Origin: Luteimonas marina
GTDB taxonomy: Bacteria > Pseudomonadota > Gammaproteobacteria > Xanthomonadales > Xanthomonadaceae
Assembly: GCF_007859325.1 (NCBI RefSeq)
Contig: NZ_VOHK01000002.1
Location: 248,001-312,000, forward strand
Direction: 5' to 3'
Length of the DNA stretch: 64,000 bases
In this document: in pieces, positions 29,841-42,411 of the stretch
How positions within the stretch are numbered: position 1 is the stretch's first letter
Layout: each line of letters starts with the position of its first letter
Notes under the pieces: model-generated
Told to the model about the DNA's origin: nothing
Databases searched by the model: none
Seen by the model: the letters and a program-made list of their open reading frames with translations, nothing else
Program-made: the position numbers and the translations under genes

Positions 29841-32800
29841 CTACACGCTCGCGTCGATCCGCCGCTGCGCGGTGAGGAAGGCGCGCAGCGAAGCCGGCCG
29901 CACCGGCTTGGTGATGACGCGGTAGCCGCGTTCGCGCGCGGACTGCTTGAGCGCGTCGCTGCCGTCGGCGGTGAGCAGGGCGCCGGGGATCGGCTGCCCG
30001 GCCGCGGCGCGCAGCGCGTCGAGCGTGTCGAGTCCGTCGAGGCGGTCGTGCAGGTGGTAGTCGACCAGCAGCACGTCGGGCAGTTCGACGATCTTCTCCA
30101 GCGCCTCGTCGACGGTGGTCGCGAGGACGGTATGCACGCCCCAGCGCGAGAGCAGCGCCTGCATGCCGGCGAGGATGTCGCGGTCGTTGTCGACGCACAG
30201 CACGTTCAGGCCGTGCAGGGCCTGGTCGATGTCGACGCGCGGCGCGCTGCCGCGCCGTTCCGCCGTCGCCTGGCCGCGTGGGACCACGATCGAGAACATG
30301 CTGCCGCGCCCGACCACCGAGCGCGCGTCGAGCGCGTGCCCGAGCAGGCGCGAGATGCGCTGGCAGATCGACAGGCCGAGGCCGAGGCCGCGGCCGTCCC
30401 AGTCGAACGGCTGCTCGTAGCGGTGGAACTCGTCGTAGATCTGCCGCATGTGGTGCTCGGGGATGCCCGGGCCGGTGTCCCAGACCTGCAGCGCGATGCC
30501 CTCGCCGCGCGGTCGCGCGGCGAGGACCACGCGGCCGTGCGGGGTGTAGCGCAGCGCGTTGGCGATGAAGTTCTGCAGCACGCGGCGCAGCAGGCGGCGG
30601 TCGCTGCGCACCGGCAGCGCGGGCGCGTACACGCGCATGCTGATCGTGCGCGCGGCCGCCATCGGTGCGTACTGCGCGGCCAGCTCGCGCAGCAGCGCGC
30701 CGGCGTCGAAGTCGGAGATCTCCGGCTTGAGCTTGCCGGCGTCCAGGCGCGAGACGTCGAGCAGGCCGTCGAGCAGTTCCTCGGCCGCGCGCAGCGCGGT
30801 GTCGACGCGCTCGGCCAGGTGCGCCTGCTCCTGCGGCTCGGTGCTCTCGCGCAGGGCCGAGGTGAACAGGCGCGCGGCGTTGAGCGGCTGCAGCACGTCG
30901 TGGCTGACCGCGGTGAGGAAGCGCGAGCGCGATTCCTGCGCGAGCTCGGCCTCGCGCGTGCGCTCGGCGACGCGCTGCTCCAGGTGCTCGTTGATCTCGC
31001 GCAGCTCGCGCTCGGCGCGCTTGTAGTCGGTGACGTCGCTGTAGCTGGTGGCGTAGCCGCCGCCCGGCAGCGGCTGCCCGCGCAGCTCCAGCACCTGGCC
31101 GTTGGCACGCACGCGTTCGCTCACGTGCGCCGAGCCGGCGCGCATGTAGCCGATGCGCTTCTCGACCTCGGCGTCGATCTCCTCCGGGCCGAGTTCGCCG
31201 AGCTCGCCGCGCTCGGCGTTGTGGCGGATCAGGTCCGCGACCGGGCGACCGACGTAGAGCATGCCGTCGGGATAACCGAACAGCTGCTGGTAGCGCCGGT
31301 TCCAGGCGACCAGGCACATGTCGCTGTCGACCACGCTCACGCCCTGGTCGATGTTCTCGAGCGTGTTCGACAGGATCTCGCGGTTGAAGCGCAGCTCCTG
31401 CCCGGCCTCGTCGAGCACCGCGACCACCTCGGCCACCTCCATGCCCGAGCCCTTCAGCGCGCTGGTCAGCACCAGCCGCGCCGAGGCGGCGCCGACCGCC
31501 GCGGCGAGCAGGCGTTCTGTGAAGTGGATCCAGCTGCGGTCGGCGCGCGCCTGCGGCTGCAGCTCCTGGTCGAGTTCGGTCGCGTGCTGGTCGAAGGCGC
31601 GCTGCGCGGTGCGCTCGCCGACGATGCGGCTGGCGAGCGTGAGCAGGTCGCCGATCGCGATGTTGCCCTTCCACTCGCCTGCGGCGAGCGCGCTGCGCTC
31701 GGCATAGGGGTCGAGGAAGGGCGCGGCGCGCAGGCGTTCGTCGAGGTTGGGCCGCCAGCGCGCCGAAACCAGCAGCAGCGCGCCGATGTTCGCCAGCAGC
31801 GACCAGAACGTGCCGTGGGTCAGCGGGTCCCAGCCGCCGAGCCCGAACAGCTGGCGCGGTCGCAGCCAGTGGATGCCGAACGGGCCTTCCTGGATCCACG
31901 CCGGATCGAACCAGCCCGCGTCGGTGAGGGTCGGCAGCAGCAGCGTGTACATCCACACCGCGAAGCCCATGAGCAGGCCGACCTCCGCGCCGCGGCGGCT
32001 GGCGCCGTGCCAGTACAGCCCGCCGATCAGCGCCGGTGCGAACTGCGCCACCGCGGCGAACGACATCAGGCCGAACGAGGCCAGCGTGGCATCGCTGCCG
32101 CTGGCGCGGTAGTAGCCCCACGCCAGCCCGGCGATGCACACGATCGCGATGCGGCGGATCCACAGTACGGTCGCCGCGACGTCGCCACCGTGGCGCTCGG
32201 CCCAGCCGCGGCGCAGCAGCAGCGGCATCACCAGGTCGTTGCTGACCATCGTCGCCAGCGCCACGCTGGCCACGATCACCATGCCCGTGGCCGCGGAGAA
32301 GCCGCCGACGTAGGCCAGCAGGGCGAGCATGTCGCGGTGCTCGGCCAGCGGCAGCGCCAGCACGAAGCTGTCCGCGGCGACCGCGCCGTTCTGCCCGAAC
32401 AGGGCGATGCCGGCGCTGGCGATCGGCACCACCATCAGGGTGACGATGACCAGGTAGGCGCCGAACAGCCAGCGCGCGCGGCGGATGTCGGCGACGTTGC
32501 CGCACTCCACGATGGCGACGTGGAACTGGCGCGGCAGGCAGAAGATCGCCGCGAACGCCAGCAGCGTCTGCGTGACGAAGCCGACCGGCGGCGCCACGTC
32601 GACCAGCGCGCGGGTCGCGGCGACGTAGTCGATCTGGCGCGCGCCCAGCCAGCTGGAGGCGAACAGCCCGACCGTGACCAGCGCGACCAGCTTGACCAGC
32701 GACTCCAGCGCGACCGCGAGCATCATGCCGGGGCGGTGTTCGGTGGCGTCGACCTGGCGGGTGCCGAACAGGATCGCGAACAGCGCCATCAGCGCGGCCA

Positions 32801-33287
32801 CGTACAGCGCCGGGTCGCCGAGCGCGGGCACGTTGCGGTCCTGCCCGCCGAGCACGACGAGGCTGATCGTCACCGCCTTGTACTGCAGCGCCAGGTAGGG
32901 GATGGCGGCGATCAGCGCGATCGAGGCGACCAGCGCGGCCAGCGCCTGCGAGCGTCCGTAGCGCGAGGCGATGAAGTCGGCGATCGAGACCGTGTTCTGG
33001 GTCTGCGCGACCCGCGCCATGCGCTCGAGGATGCGCCAGCCGAACAGCAGCAACAGCAGTGGGCCGAGGTAGATCGGCAGGTAGCCGATGCCCGAGCGCG
33101 CGGCGGTGCCGACCGCGCCGTAGAACGTCCATGACGAGCAGTACACCGCCAGCGCCAGGCTGTAGACCATCGGCCGCAGCCACGGCCGCTGCGGATACAG
33201 CGGATAGCGATCGCCGATCCACGCCACCGCGAACAGCAGCGCGGCATAGCCGACCGACACCAGCAGCAGGACCCAACCCGGCAGCAT
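29841..33287 (-). CDS. crbS: CrbS-like hybrid sensor kinase with SLC5/SSS transporter domain
   Basis: This protein of about 1148 residues joins a sodium-solute-symporter-like half (12-13 helices, for example YLALQYKAVTISLVVLG and PALIGGLYWHGASRRGAEVG) to a signalling half. A linker region leads to a PAS domain (ILSNTLENIDQGVSVVDSDM) and a coiled coil. The HisKA box follows (TAVSHDVLQPLNAARLFTSA), then the ATPase (FIANALRYTPHGR, DTGPGIPEHHM, GRGLGLGLSICQRI) and a C-terminal receiver (LNVLCVDNDRDILAG, Asp in VLLVDYHL). This is the CrbS plan for acetate-responsive kinases. The ATG at 33285-33287 has GGGAGGG just upstream; one 14 codons earlier is less likely. It is encoded about 3 kb from, and opposite to, the crbR-like gene. 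Confidence 0.87.
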   Translation of the reverse strand: MLPGWVLLLVSVGYAALLFAVAWIGDRYPLYPQRPWLRPMVYSLALAVYCSSWTFYGAVGTAARSGIGYLPIYLGPLLLLLFGWRILERMARVAQTQNTVSIADFIASRYGRSQALAALVASIALIAAIPYLALQYKAVTISLVVLGGQDRNVPALGDPALYVAALMALFAILFGTRQVDATEHRPGMMLAVALESLVKLVALVTVGLFASSWLGARQIDYVAATRALVDVAPPVGFVTQTLLAFAAIFCLPRQFHVAIVECGNVADIRRARWLFGAYLVIVTLMVVPIASAGIALFGQNGAVAADSFVLALPLAEHRDMLALLAYVGGFSAATGMVIVASVALATMVSNDLVMPLLLRRGWAERHGGDVAATVLWIRRIAIVCIAGLAWGYYRASGSDATLASFGLMSFAAVAQFAPALIGGLYWHGASRRGAEVGLLMGFAVWMYTLLLPTLTDAGWFDPAWIQEGPFGIHWLRPRQLFGLGGWDPLTHGTFWSLLANIGALLLVSARWRPNLDERLRAAPFLDPYAERSALAAGEWKGNIAIGDLLTLASRIVGERTAQRAFDQHATELDQELQPQARADRSWIHFTERLLAAAVGAASARLVLTSALKGSGMEVAEVVAVLDEAGQELRFNREILSNTLENIDQGVSVVDSDMCLVAWNRRYQQLFGYPDGMLYVGRPVADLIRHNAERGELGELGPEEIDAEVEKRIGYMRAGSAHVSERVRANGQVLELRGQPLPGGGYATSYSDVTDYKRAERELREINEHLEQRVAERTREAELAQESRSRFLTAVSHDVLQPLNAARLFTSALRESTEPQEQAHLAERVDTALRAAEELLDGLLDVSRLDAGKLKPEISDFDAGALLRELAAQYAPMAAARTISMRVYAPALPVRSDRRLLRRVLQNFIANALRYTPHGRVVLAARPRGEGIALQVWDTGPGIPEHHMRQIYDEFHRYEQPFDWDGRGLGLGLSICQRISRLLGHALDARSVVGRGSMFSIVVPRGQATAERRGSAPRVDIDQALHGLNVLCVDNDRDILAGMQALLSRWGVHTVLATTVDEALEKIVELPDVLLVDYHLHDRLDGLDTLDALRAAAGQPIPGALLTADGSDALKQSARERGYRVITKPVRPASLRAFLTAQRRIDASV

Positions 33288-33427
33288 CCACCCTCCCAGA
33301 CGATGCGCCGGGGAGTGTATCGCGGGCATGGCGCGCCTGCGCCGGCCTCGTCGTCGCGTCCGCCGCCAGGCCCTGCGCCTGTCAGTGGTGCTGCGGGAAC
33401 CTCTGGCCTCGCCTGTTTCCTGCCGGT

Positions 33428-33563
33428 GTCATTTCGACCGAAGGGAGAAATCTTCCTGCAGTGTCTCCGCCGCCGGGACGATGCCCGAAGCGGACACCAC
33501 AGCCACGCGTCGCTACTCCTTCCGCGATGCCTCAGGGAGATTTCTCCCTTCGGTCGAAATGAC
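33428..33563. repeat. REP-type inverted repeat pair, family A
   Basis: A 26-base arm at 33428-33453 and its exact reverse complement at 33538-33563 are 84 bases apart. They are identical to the arms at 3747-3847 and 10490-10555. The pair lies between cls and the crbS-like gene, both on the minus strand. Confidence 0.85.
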
Positions 33564-33578
33564 AGGGAAAGGGCGGCC

Positions 33579-35000
33579 CTACAGCAGCGGATCGGCCAGC
33601 CGTGCGATGCCCTCGCGGCTGCGGTGCCAGGCCGGGCGCCGCGCCCAGTCGGCGGCCGACAGCTGCTCGGCGTCGGCGAGGTAGTCCGCCTCGATACGCC
33701 GCATCCGCGCGACCACGTCCGGGCCGTAGCACAGCATGCCGACCTCGGCGTTGAGCGCGAAGGAGCGGATGTCGAGGTTGATCGAACCGACCAGCGCGAT
33801 GTCGTCGTCGACGCTCAGGTGCTTGGCGTGCAGGAAGTGCGGGCGGTACAGCGCGATCTTCACCCCGGCGGCGAGCAGTCCGGCGTAGTACGAGGCCTGC
33901 GCCCACGCGGTCAGCGGCTGGTTGTTGCTCCTGGACAGGATCAGCTGCGTGTCCACGCCCGACAGCGCGGCGATGCGCAGTGCGCTCAGCGTGGACTCGT
34001 CGGGCACGAAATAGGGCGTCACCAGAACCAGCCTGCGCCGGGCGAGGTGGATCAGCGCGTTCACCGTGTCGCGCGCGTTCTCGAACGGATACGCCGGGCC
34101 GCTGGGCAGCAGCTGGGTGGCGATGTCGGCGTCGTGCAGCGGCAGGGTGGGCGTCACCGCGAGGCGCTCGCCGGTCTCGATGAACCAGTCGCTGGCGAAC
34201 ACCGCCTCTAGGTGCGCGACCGCCGGGCCCTGCACCCGTGCGACCAGCTCGCGGTTCGGGAAGCCCGCGATGAAACCCGCCTCGGCGAGGTTCTGCGAAC
34301 CCACGTACGCCGCGCGGTTGTCGATCACCGCGACCTTGCGGTGGTTGCGCAGGTCCATGCGCCCGCTGCGGCGCCAGCGCAGGCCGCCGGGCAGCATGTC
34401 GTGCACGTCGACGCCGGCCGCCTGCAGCGGCTTGCGGTAGCGCCGCAGCCCGCGCTTGGCGCCGATCGCGTCGAGTAGCAGCCGGCACTGCACGCCGCGC
34501 GCGGCGGCGCGCTGCAGCGCGGCCGAGATCGCGTCGCCGACGGCGTCGTCGAACATCAGGTAGTACAGCAGGTGCACGCGCTCGTGCGCGCCGTCGATGT
34601 CGGCGACCAGCCGGTGCAGCGCATCGTCGTAGTCGTCGAGCAGCTCGACCTGGTTGCCGTGGGTGGGCATGAAGTCGCCGAGGCCTTCGACCAGCGGCGC
34701 CATCTCCGCCGCGGCGCCGCCTTCGGCCGGAACCCAGCGCTGGTCGGCGAGCGGCGCCTGTTCCTCGCGGATCACCTGCGAGGCGAGCCGCTGCCGCTGC
34801 ACCCGCTCGCGCGACAGCCACGGGTGCCCGAACAGCAGGTACAGCGGCAGTCCGGCCAGCGGCACGAAGAACACCAGCAGCAGCCAGCTGCGCGCCGCGC
34901 CGGGCGTGGTCCGCGTCGGGATCCAGAACAGCGCGGCGATGCGGACCAGCCAGTCGACGACCAGCAGCCAGAGGCCGTAGTTGGGGTCGGGCGGGGACAT
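33579..35000 (-). CDS. cls: Cardiolipin synthase, phospholipase D family
   Basis: This 473-residue inner membrane enzyme is close to E. coli ClsA in length. Two N-terminal membrane helices (YGLWLLVVDWLVRIAALFWI and SWLLLVFFVPLAGLPLYLLF) are followed by two HKD catalytic motifs, MDLRNHRKVAVIDNRAAYVG and FLHAKHLSVDDDIALVGSIN. It condenses two phosphatidylglycerols into cardiolipin and glycerol. The stop lies 15 bases from the REP pair downstream. It appears to be a single-gene unit. Confidence 0.93.
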   Translation of the reverse strand: MSPPDPNYGLWLLVVDWLVRIAALFWIPTRTTPGAARSWLLLVFFVPLAGLPLYLLFGHPWLSRERVQRQRLASQVIREEQAPLADQRWVPAEGGAAAEMAPLVEGLGDFMPTHGNQVELLDDYDDALHRLVADIDGAHERVHLLYYLMFDDAVGDAISAALQRAAARGVQCRLLLDAIGAKRGLRRYRKPLQAAGVDVHDMLPGGLRWRRSGRMDLRNHRKVAVIDNRAAYVGSQNLAEAGFIAGFPNRELVARVQGPAVAHLEAVFASDWFIETGERLAVTPTLPLHDADIATQLLPSGPAYPFENARDTVNALIHLARRRLVLVTPYFVPDESTLSALRIAALSGVDTQLILSRSNNQPLTAWAQASYYAGLLAAGVKIALYRPHFLHAKHLSVDDDIALVGSINLDIRSFALNAEVGMLCYGPDVVARMRRIEADYLADAEQLSAADWARRPAWHRSREGIARLADPLL

Positions 35001-35106
35001 GCGTGGATTGTGCCGGGCGGGGCGGGGGTTGTCAGAAGCGGGCGGCGACGGATGCGATGGCGCGGGCGAGGGCGGTAGCCGCGGCAGCAGGGCCGCTCAG
35101 CGAACC

Positions 35107-35223
35107 GTCATCCCAGCGAACGCTGGGATCCATTTTGCACCGACCTCGCCGCAGGGTGGGTCTGCCTCTCTGGTGATGGAACCAGGGCAAGCGCCAATGG
35201 ATCCCGGCGTTCGCCGGGATGAC
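35107..35223. repeat. REP-type inverted repeat pair, family E variant
   Basis: GTCATCCCAGCGAACGCTGG from 35107 is paired with a CCGGCGTTCGCCGGGATGAC arm ending at 35223. It is part of the 523-base gene-free space between cls and rpmG (35001-35523), which is filled almost completely with inverted and direct repeats. Confidence 0.75.
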
Positions 35224-35277
35224 GGTGTCGGGTCTGTGACATCCCGGGATGACAGTTCATTCGAAGCGGCTCGATCC

Positions 35278-35395
35278 GTCGTCCCCGCGCAGGCGGGGAT
35301 CCAGCGTCTTTCCCGTGGAAGGCTGGAGCGGACCGGAAAGCACGAAACCCGCCTTGCGGCGGGTTTCCCTGGATCCCCGCTTTCGCGGGGATGAC
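35278..35395. repeat. REP-type inverted repeat pair, family B variant
   Basis: GTCGTCCCCGCGCAGGCGGG starts at 35278 and its counterpart (CCCCGCTTTCGCGGGGATGAC-type) ends at 35395. A third copy of the right arm, at about 35464-35487, belongs to the tandem duplication that overlaps this pair. Confidence 0.75.
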
Positions 35396-35516
35396 GCAAT
35401 TGTTGCCGCGCCGGAGGCGCGGACCTGGAAAAGCAGAAACCCGCCTTGTGGCGGGTTTCCCTGGATCCCCGCCTTCGCGGGGATGACGCAATTGTTGCCG
35501 CGCCGGAGGCGCGGAC
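35344..35516. repeat. 81-base direct duplication with embedded terminator hairpins
   Basis: The segment 35344-35424 is repeated at 35436-35516 with only two mismatches seen, offset by 92 bases. Each copy contains the hairpin AAACCCGCC / GGCGGGTTT (loop TTGC or TTGT), a REP arm (GGATCCCCGC...GCGGGGATGAC) and a GCGCCGGAGGCGC hairpin. It lies directly after the rpmG stop, so the T-rich sides of the hairpins may act as double terminators for the ribosomal protein genes. Confidence 0.8.
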
Positions 35517-35523
35517 AATTGCG

Positions 35524-35688
35524 TCACTTGATCTTGCCTTCCTTGTAGATCACGTGCTTGCGCACGACGGGATCGTACTTCTTGATCTCCATCTTGCCGG
35601 GGGTGTTCTTCTTGTTCTTGTCCGTGGTGTAGAAGTGGCCGGTGTTGGCCGACGAAATCAGACGGATCTTGTCGCGCTTGCTTGCCAT
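35524..35688 (-). CDS. rpmG: Ribosomal protein bL33
   Basis: This 54-residue basic protein ([20 protein letters not shown], then [17 protein letters not shown]) is full-length bL33 of the large ribosomal subunit. It is of the Cys-free type, so not the zinc-binding paralogue. The ATG lies at 35686-35688, 13 bases after the rpmB stop on the minus strand. Confidence 0.97.
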   Translation of the reverse strand: MASKRDKIRLISSANTGHFYTTDKNKKNTPGKMEIKKYDPVVRKHVIYKEGKIK

Positions 35689-35701
35689 GGCGTTCTACTC
35701 C

Positions 35702-35938
35702 TCAGACCTTCTCGCCGCGCTTGCGCAGGTCGGCGAGCACGGCGTCGATGCCGTTCTTGTCGATGGTGCGCAGGGCAGCCGTGGAAACACGCAGCTTGAC
35801 CCAGCGGTTCTCGCTGGCGACCCAGAAGCGGCGCTCATGCAGGTTGGGCATGAAGCGGCGGCGGGTCTTGTTCATGGCATGCGAGACGTTGTTGCCGGTC
35901 GTCGTTCGCTTGCCGGTGACTTGGCATACTCGGGACAT
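35702..35938 (-). CDS. rpmB: Ribosomal protein bL28
   Basis: This 78-residue protein ([20 protein letters not shown], then [20 protein letters not shown]) is typical bL28 of the large subunit. Only one Cys is present near the start, so the zinc-binding form is not indicated. The ATG at 35936-35938 gives the canonical N-terminus; a longer upstream reading is not credible. It forms the usual rpmB-rpmG operon. The 262 bases upstream, before the czcA end, hold no gene and presumably its promoter. Confidence 0.97.
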   Translation of the reverse strand: MSRVCQVTGKRTTTGNNVSHAMNKTRRRFMPNLHERRFWVASENRWVKLRVSTAALRTIDKNGIDAVLADLRKRGEKV

Positions 35939-36200
35939 TACGCACCTCGATCGTGGTTTGGTGTCGCCCTTGGCCAGGGAGACGGCGGCCCCGGCGGGCG
36001 CGCCCATCTCCTGGAGTGGAGCGGGGCGTCGCCTGCCACGCAATGCGGGCGGGACGCTGCGCGGAAGGGGTCGGAATCGCGTGTCCGGTCCCCGGTCCGG
36101 GCCCTGAAACCGATGGGCCGACCGCAGCGAGCCGCGCATTATGCCGGGGAATCCAAGCCCGGACAAGCACTTGGCCAGGCCGGGACGCCCCGCGGCCCGG

Positions 36201-40640
<4,440 letters not shown>

Positions 40641-40644
<4 letters not shown>

Positions 40645-41927
40645 GGGGTGTTTCCTTCTGCGGCAACGTCGGCGACGACGAAGGGCTGGCCGGTGAGGCG
40701 CTGGAGCTCGATCAGCGCGGACTGCGCTTCGAGCGCGGCGTCGAGCTGCTGGCGCCGCGCGGCGGTGGTCTCGGACTGCAGCTGCGACCATTCGAGGTAG
40801 CTGACGGCGCCGGCGCGCCAGGCGCGTTCGGCGGCCTGCTCGGCGCGGACCAGGCGCGGCAGCACGTCGGCGCGCGTGCGCTCGACCTCGAGGCGGGCGA
40901 CGCGGTAGCGGCCATGGGCCTCGACGAGGGTGGAATACAGCGCCACGTCGCGCGATTCGCGCTCGATCTCCAGCGCGGCCAGTTCGGCTTCGGCGGCGCG
41001 GATCTCCGGCCGCGCCCGGGCCGCGCCGCCCAGCGGCAGCGACAGGCCGGCGACCAGCGCGGTGTCGCCGTCGGCCTGCAGGCGGCGCACGCCGACCTGC
41101 CAGTCGAGGTCGGCGCGGGTCGACGCGCGCGCCAGCTGCAGGCGCGCCTCGCGGATGCGGCGCTCGTCGGCGAAGGCCGCCAGCTCCGGCGTGCCCTGCA
41201 GCAGCGACGCGAGCGCGGCCGTGTCCGCCACCTCGGGCAGGTCCAGCAGGTCGGCCGTGGCGGCCTCGAACGCGGGATTGCGCTCGCTCCACAGCGCCGC
41301 GAGGTGCTGGCGCGCGGCGGATTCGCGCTGCGCGGCGCGTTCGCCGGCGAGTTCGGCCCGCGCCAGCGCGGCCTGCGCGGTCAGCAGCACCGACTCGGGC
41401 GAGGCGCCGGCCTGCAGCCGCTGGCGCGCACCGGCCACCGCGCGCTGGCGCTGTTCGATATCGGTGCGCGCGATGTCGCGCTGCGCGCGCGCGGCGACCA
41501 CGGCGAGGTAGCGCCGCGCGGTCTCGGCCAGCAGGTCCAGGCGCTGCGTCTCGCGCTGCACCGCCAGAGCGTCGATGCGGCTTTGCGCGAGCGCGCGTCG
41601 CGCGTCGAGCTTGCCGCCGCGTTCGAGCACGCCGGCGAGCGTCAGCGTGACTTCGGCGCCGCCGAATCCGCCGGCGTCGCCGGTGCCGAGCGCGTTCTCG
41701 ACGTCGAAGCCGGCACGCAGCGGCGGGCGCAGCGCGGCGGCGTCGCGCTGCGCGAGCAATGCATCGGTGCGCGCGCCGAACAGGCGCAGGTCGGGATGGG
41801 CGCGGGCGACGCGCGCGAAGGCGTCGTCCAGCGCGAGTCTTTCGCCGGGGGCATCGCGCGATTGCGCCGGTGCCGGCAGGCACGACGCGATCGCGAGCGC
41901 GGCGAGCGCCGCGGTTCGCAACAGCAT
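40641..41927 (-). CDS. czcC: CzcC-type outer membrane efflux channel
   Basis: This 428-residue protein has a signal peptide (MLLRTAALAALAIASCLPAP) and long alpha-helical, Ala/Arg/Glu-rich stretches with the two-fold TolC pattern (ALDDAFARVARAHPDLRL in the first half, RPEIRAAEAELAALEIERES in the second). It forms the outer membrane exit duct of the metal pump. It overlaps czcB by 4 bases (ATGA). A Cys in the leader region (SCLPA) leaves a lipoprotein reading possible. Confidence 0.88.
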
Positions 41928-41981
41928 GGGAGGTTCTCCGATCGGGGATGACGGCAGCGGCGCATGCGGCCGCGCGGGGCG

Positions 41982-42359
41982 TCAGGCGGCGATCGGCGGG
42001 CGCAGCGGGTCGTCGCCGGCGTTGTCCGGCGGGAAGGCGTGGATGCGTGCGTCCGGTGGCGCGGACAGCGCCTGCGCCGCCAGCGGCAGCGCCGGTGGCA
42101 GCACTGCGCAGGCGTGTCCGCAGCAGGTGGCGAGATGCATCACCAGATGCAGCACCTCGCCGCCGTCGCCGGGCTGCGTGGCATCGGCGTGTGCGTGTTC
42201 GTGGGCGTCGTCGCCGCGATGATCATCGGCGTGGCCGATGGCGTCGTGGGCCTCGGCCGCGAACGAGAGCGCGGGCGCCGCCGCGATGCCGAACGCCAGC
42301 AGCGCGAGCAGCAGCAGGCGCGCGAAGCGGGACGGCGGATGGCGGTGCCGGCGGGACAT
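41982..42359 (-). CDS. CzcI-like small His-rich periplasmic protein
   Basis: This protein of about 125 residues starts at the ATG 42357-42359 (MSRRHRHPPSRFARLLLLAL) with a signal peptide ending near SFAAEA. The mature part has a His/Asp-rich stretch (HDAIGHADDHRGDDAHEHAH) and HLATCCGHACAV, so it is a probable metal binder. It precedes czcC by 54 bases in the same direction and is likely the first gene of the efflux operon, where CzcI or similar small proteins often lie. Two ATGs slightly upstream are possible starts. Its exact role is inferred from place and composition. Confidence 0.65.
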   Translation of the reverse strand: MSRRHRHPPSRFARLLLLALLAFGIAAAPALSFAAEAHDAIGHADDHRGDDAHEHAHADATQPGDGGEVLHLVMHLATCCGHACAVLPPALPLAAQALSAPPDARIHAFPPDNAGDDPLRPPIAA

Positions 42360-42411
42360 GGGCGACAGGCTAGCCATGCGGCCGGCGTTACACAATTGCC
42401 GTCGGAGGGTG

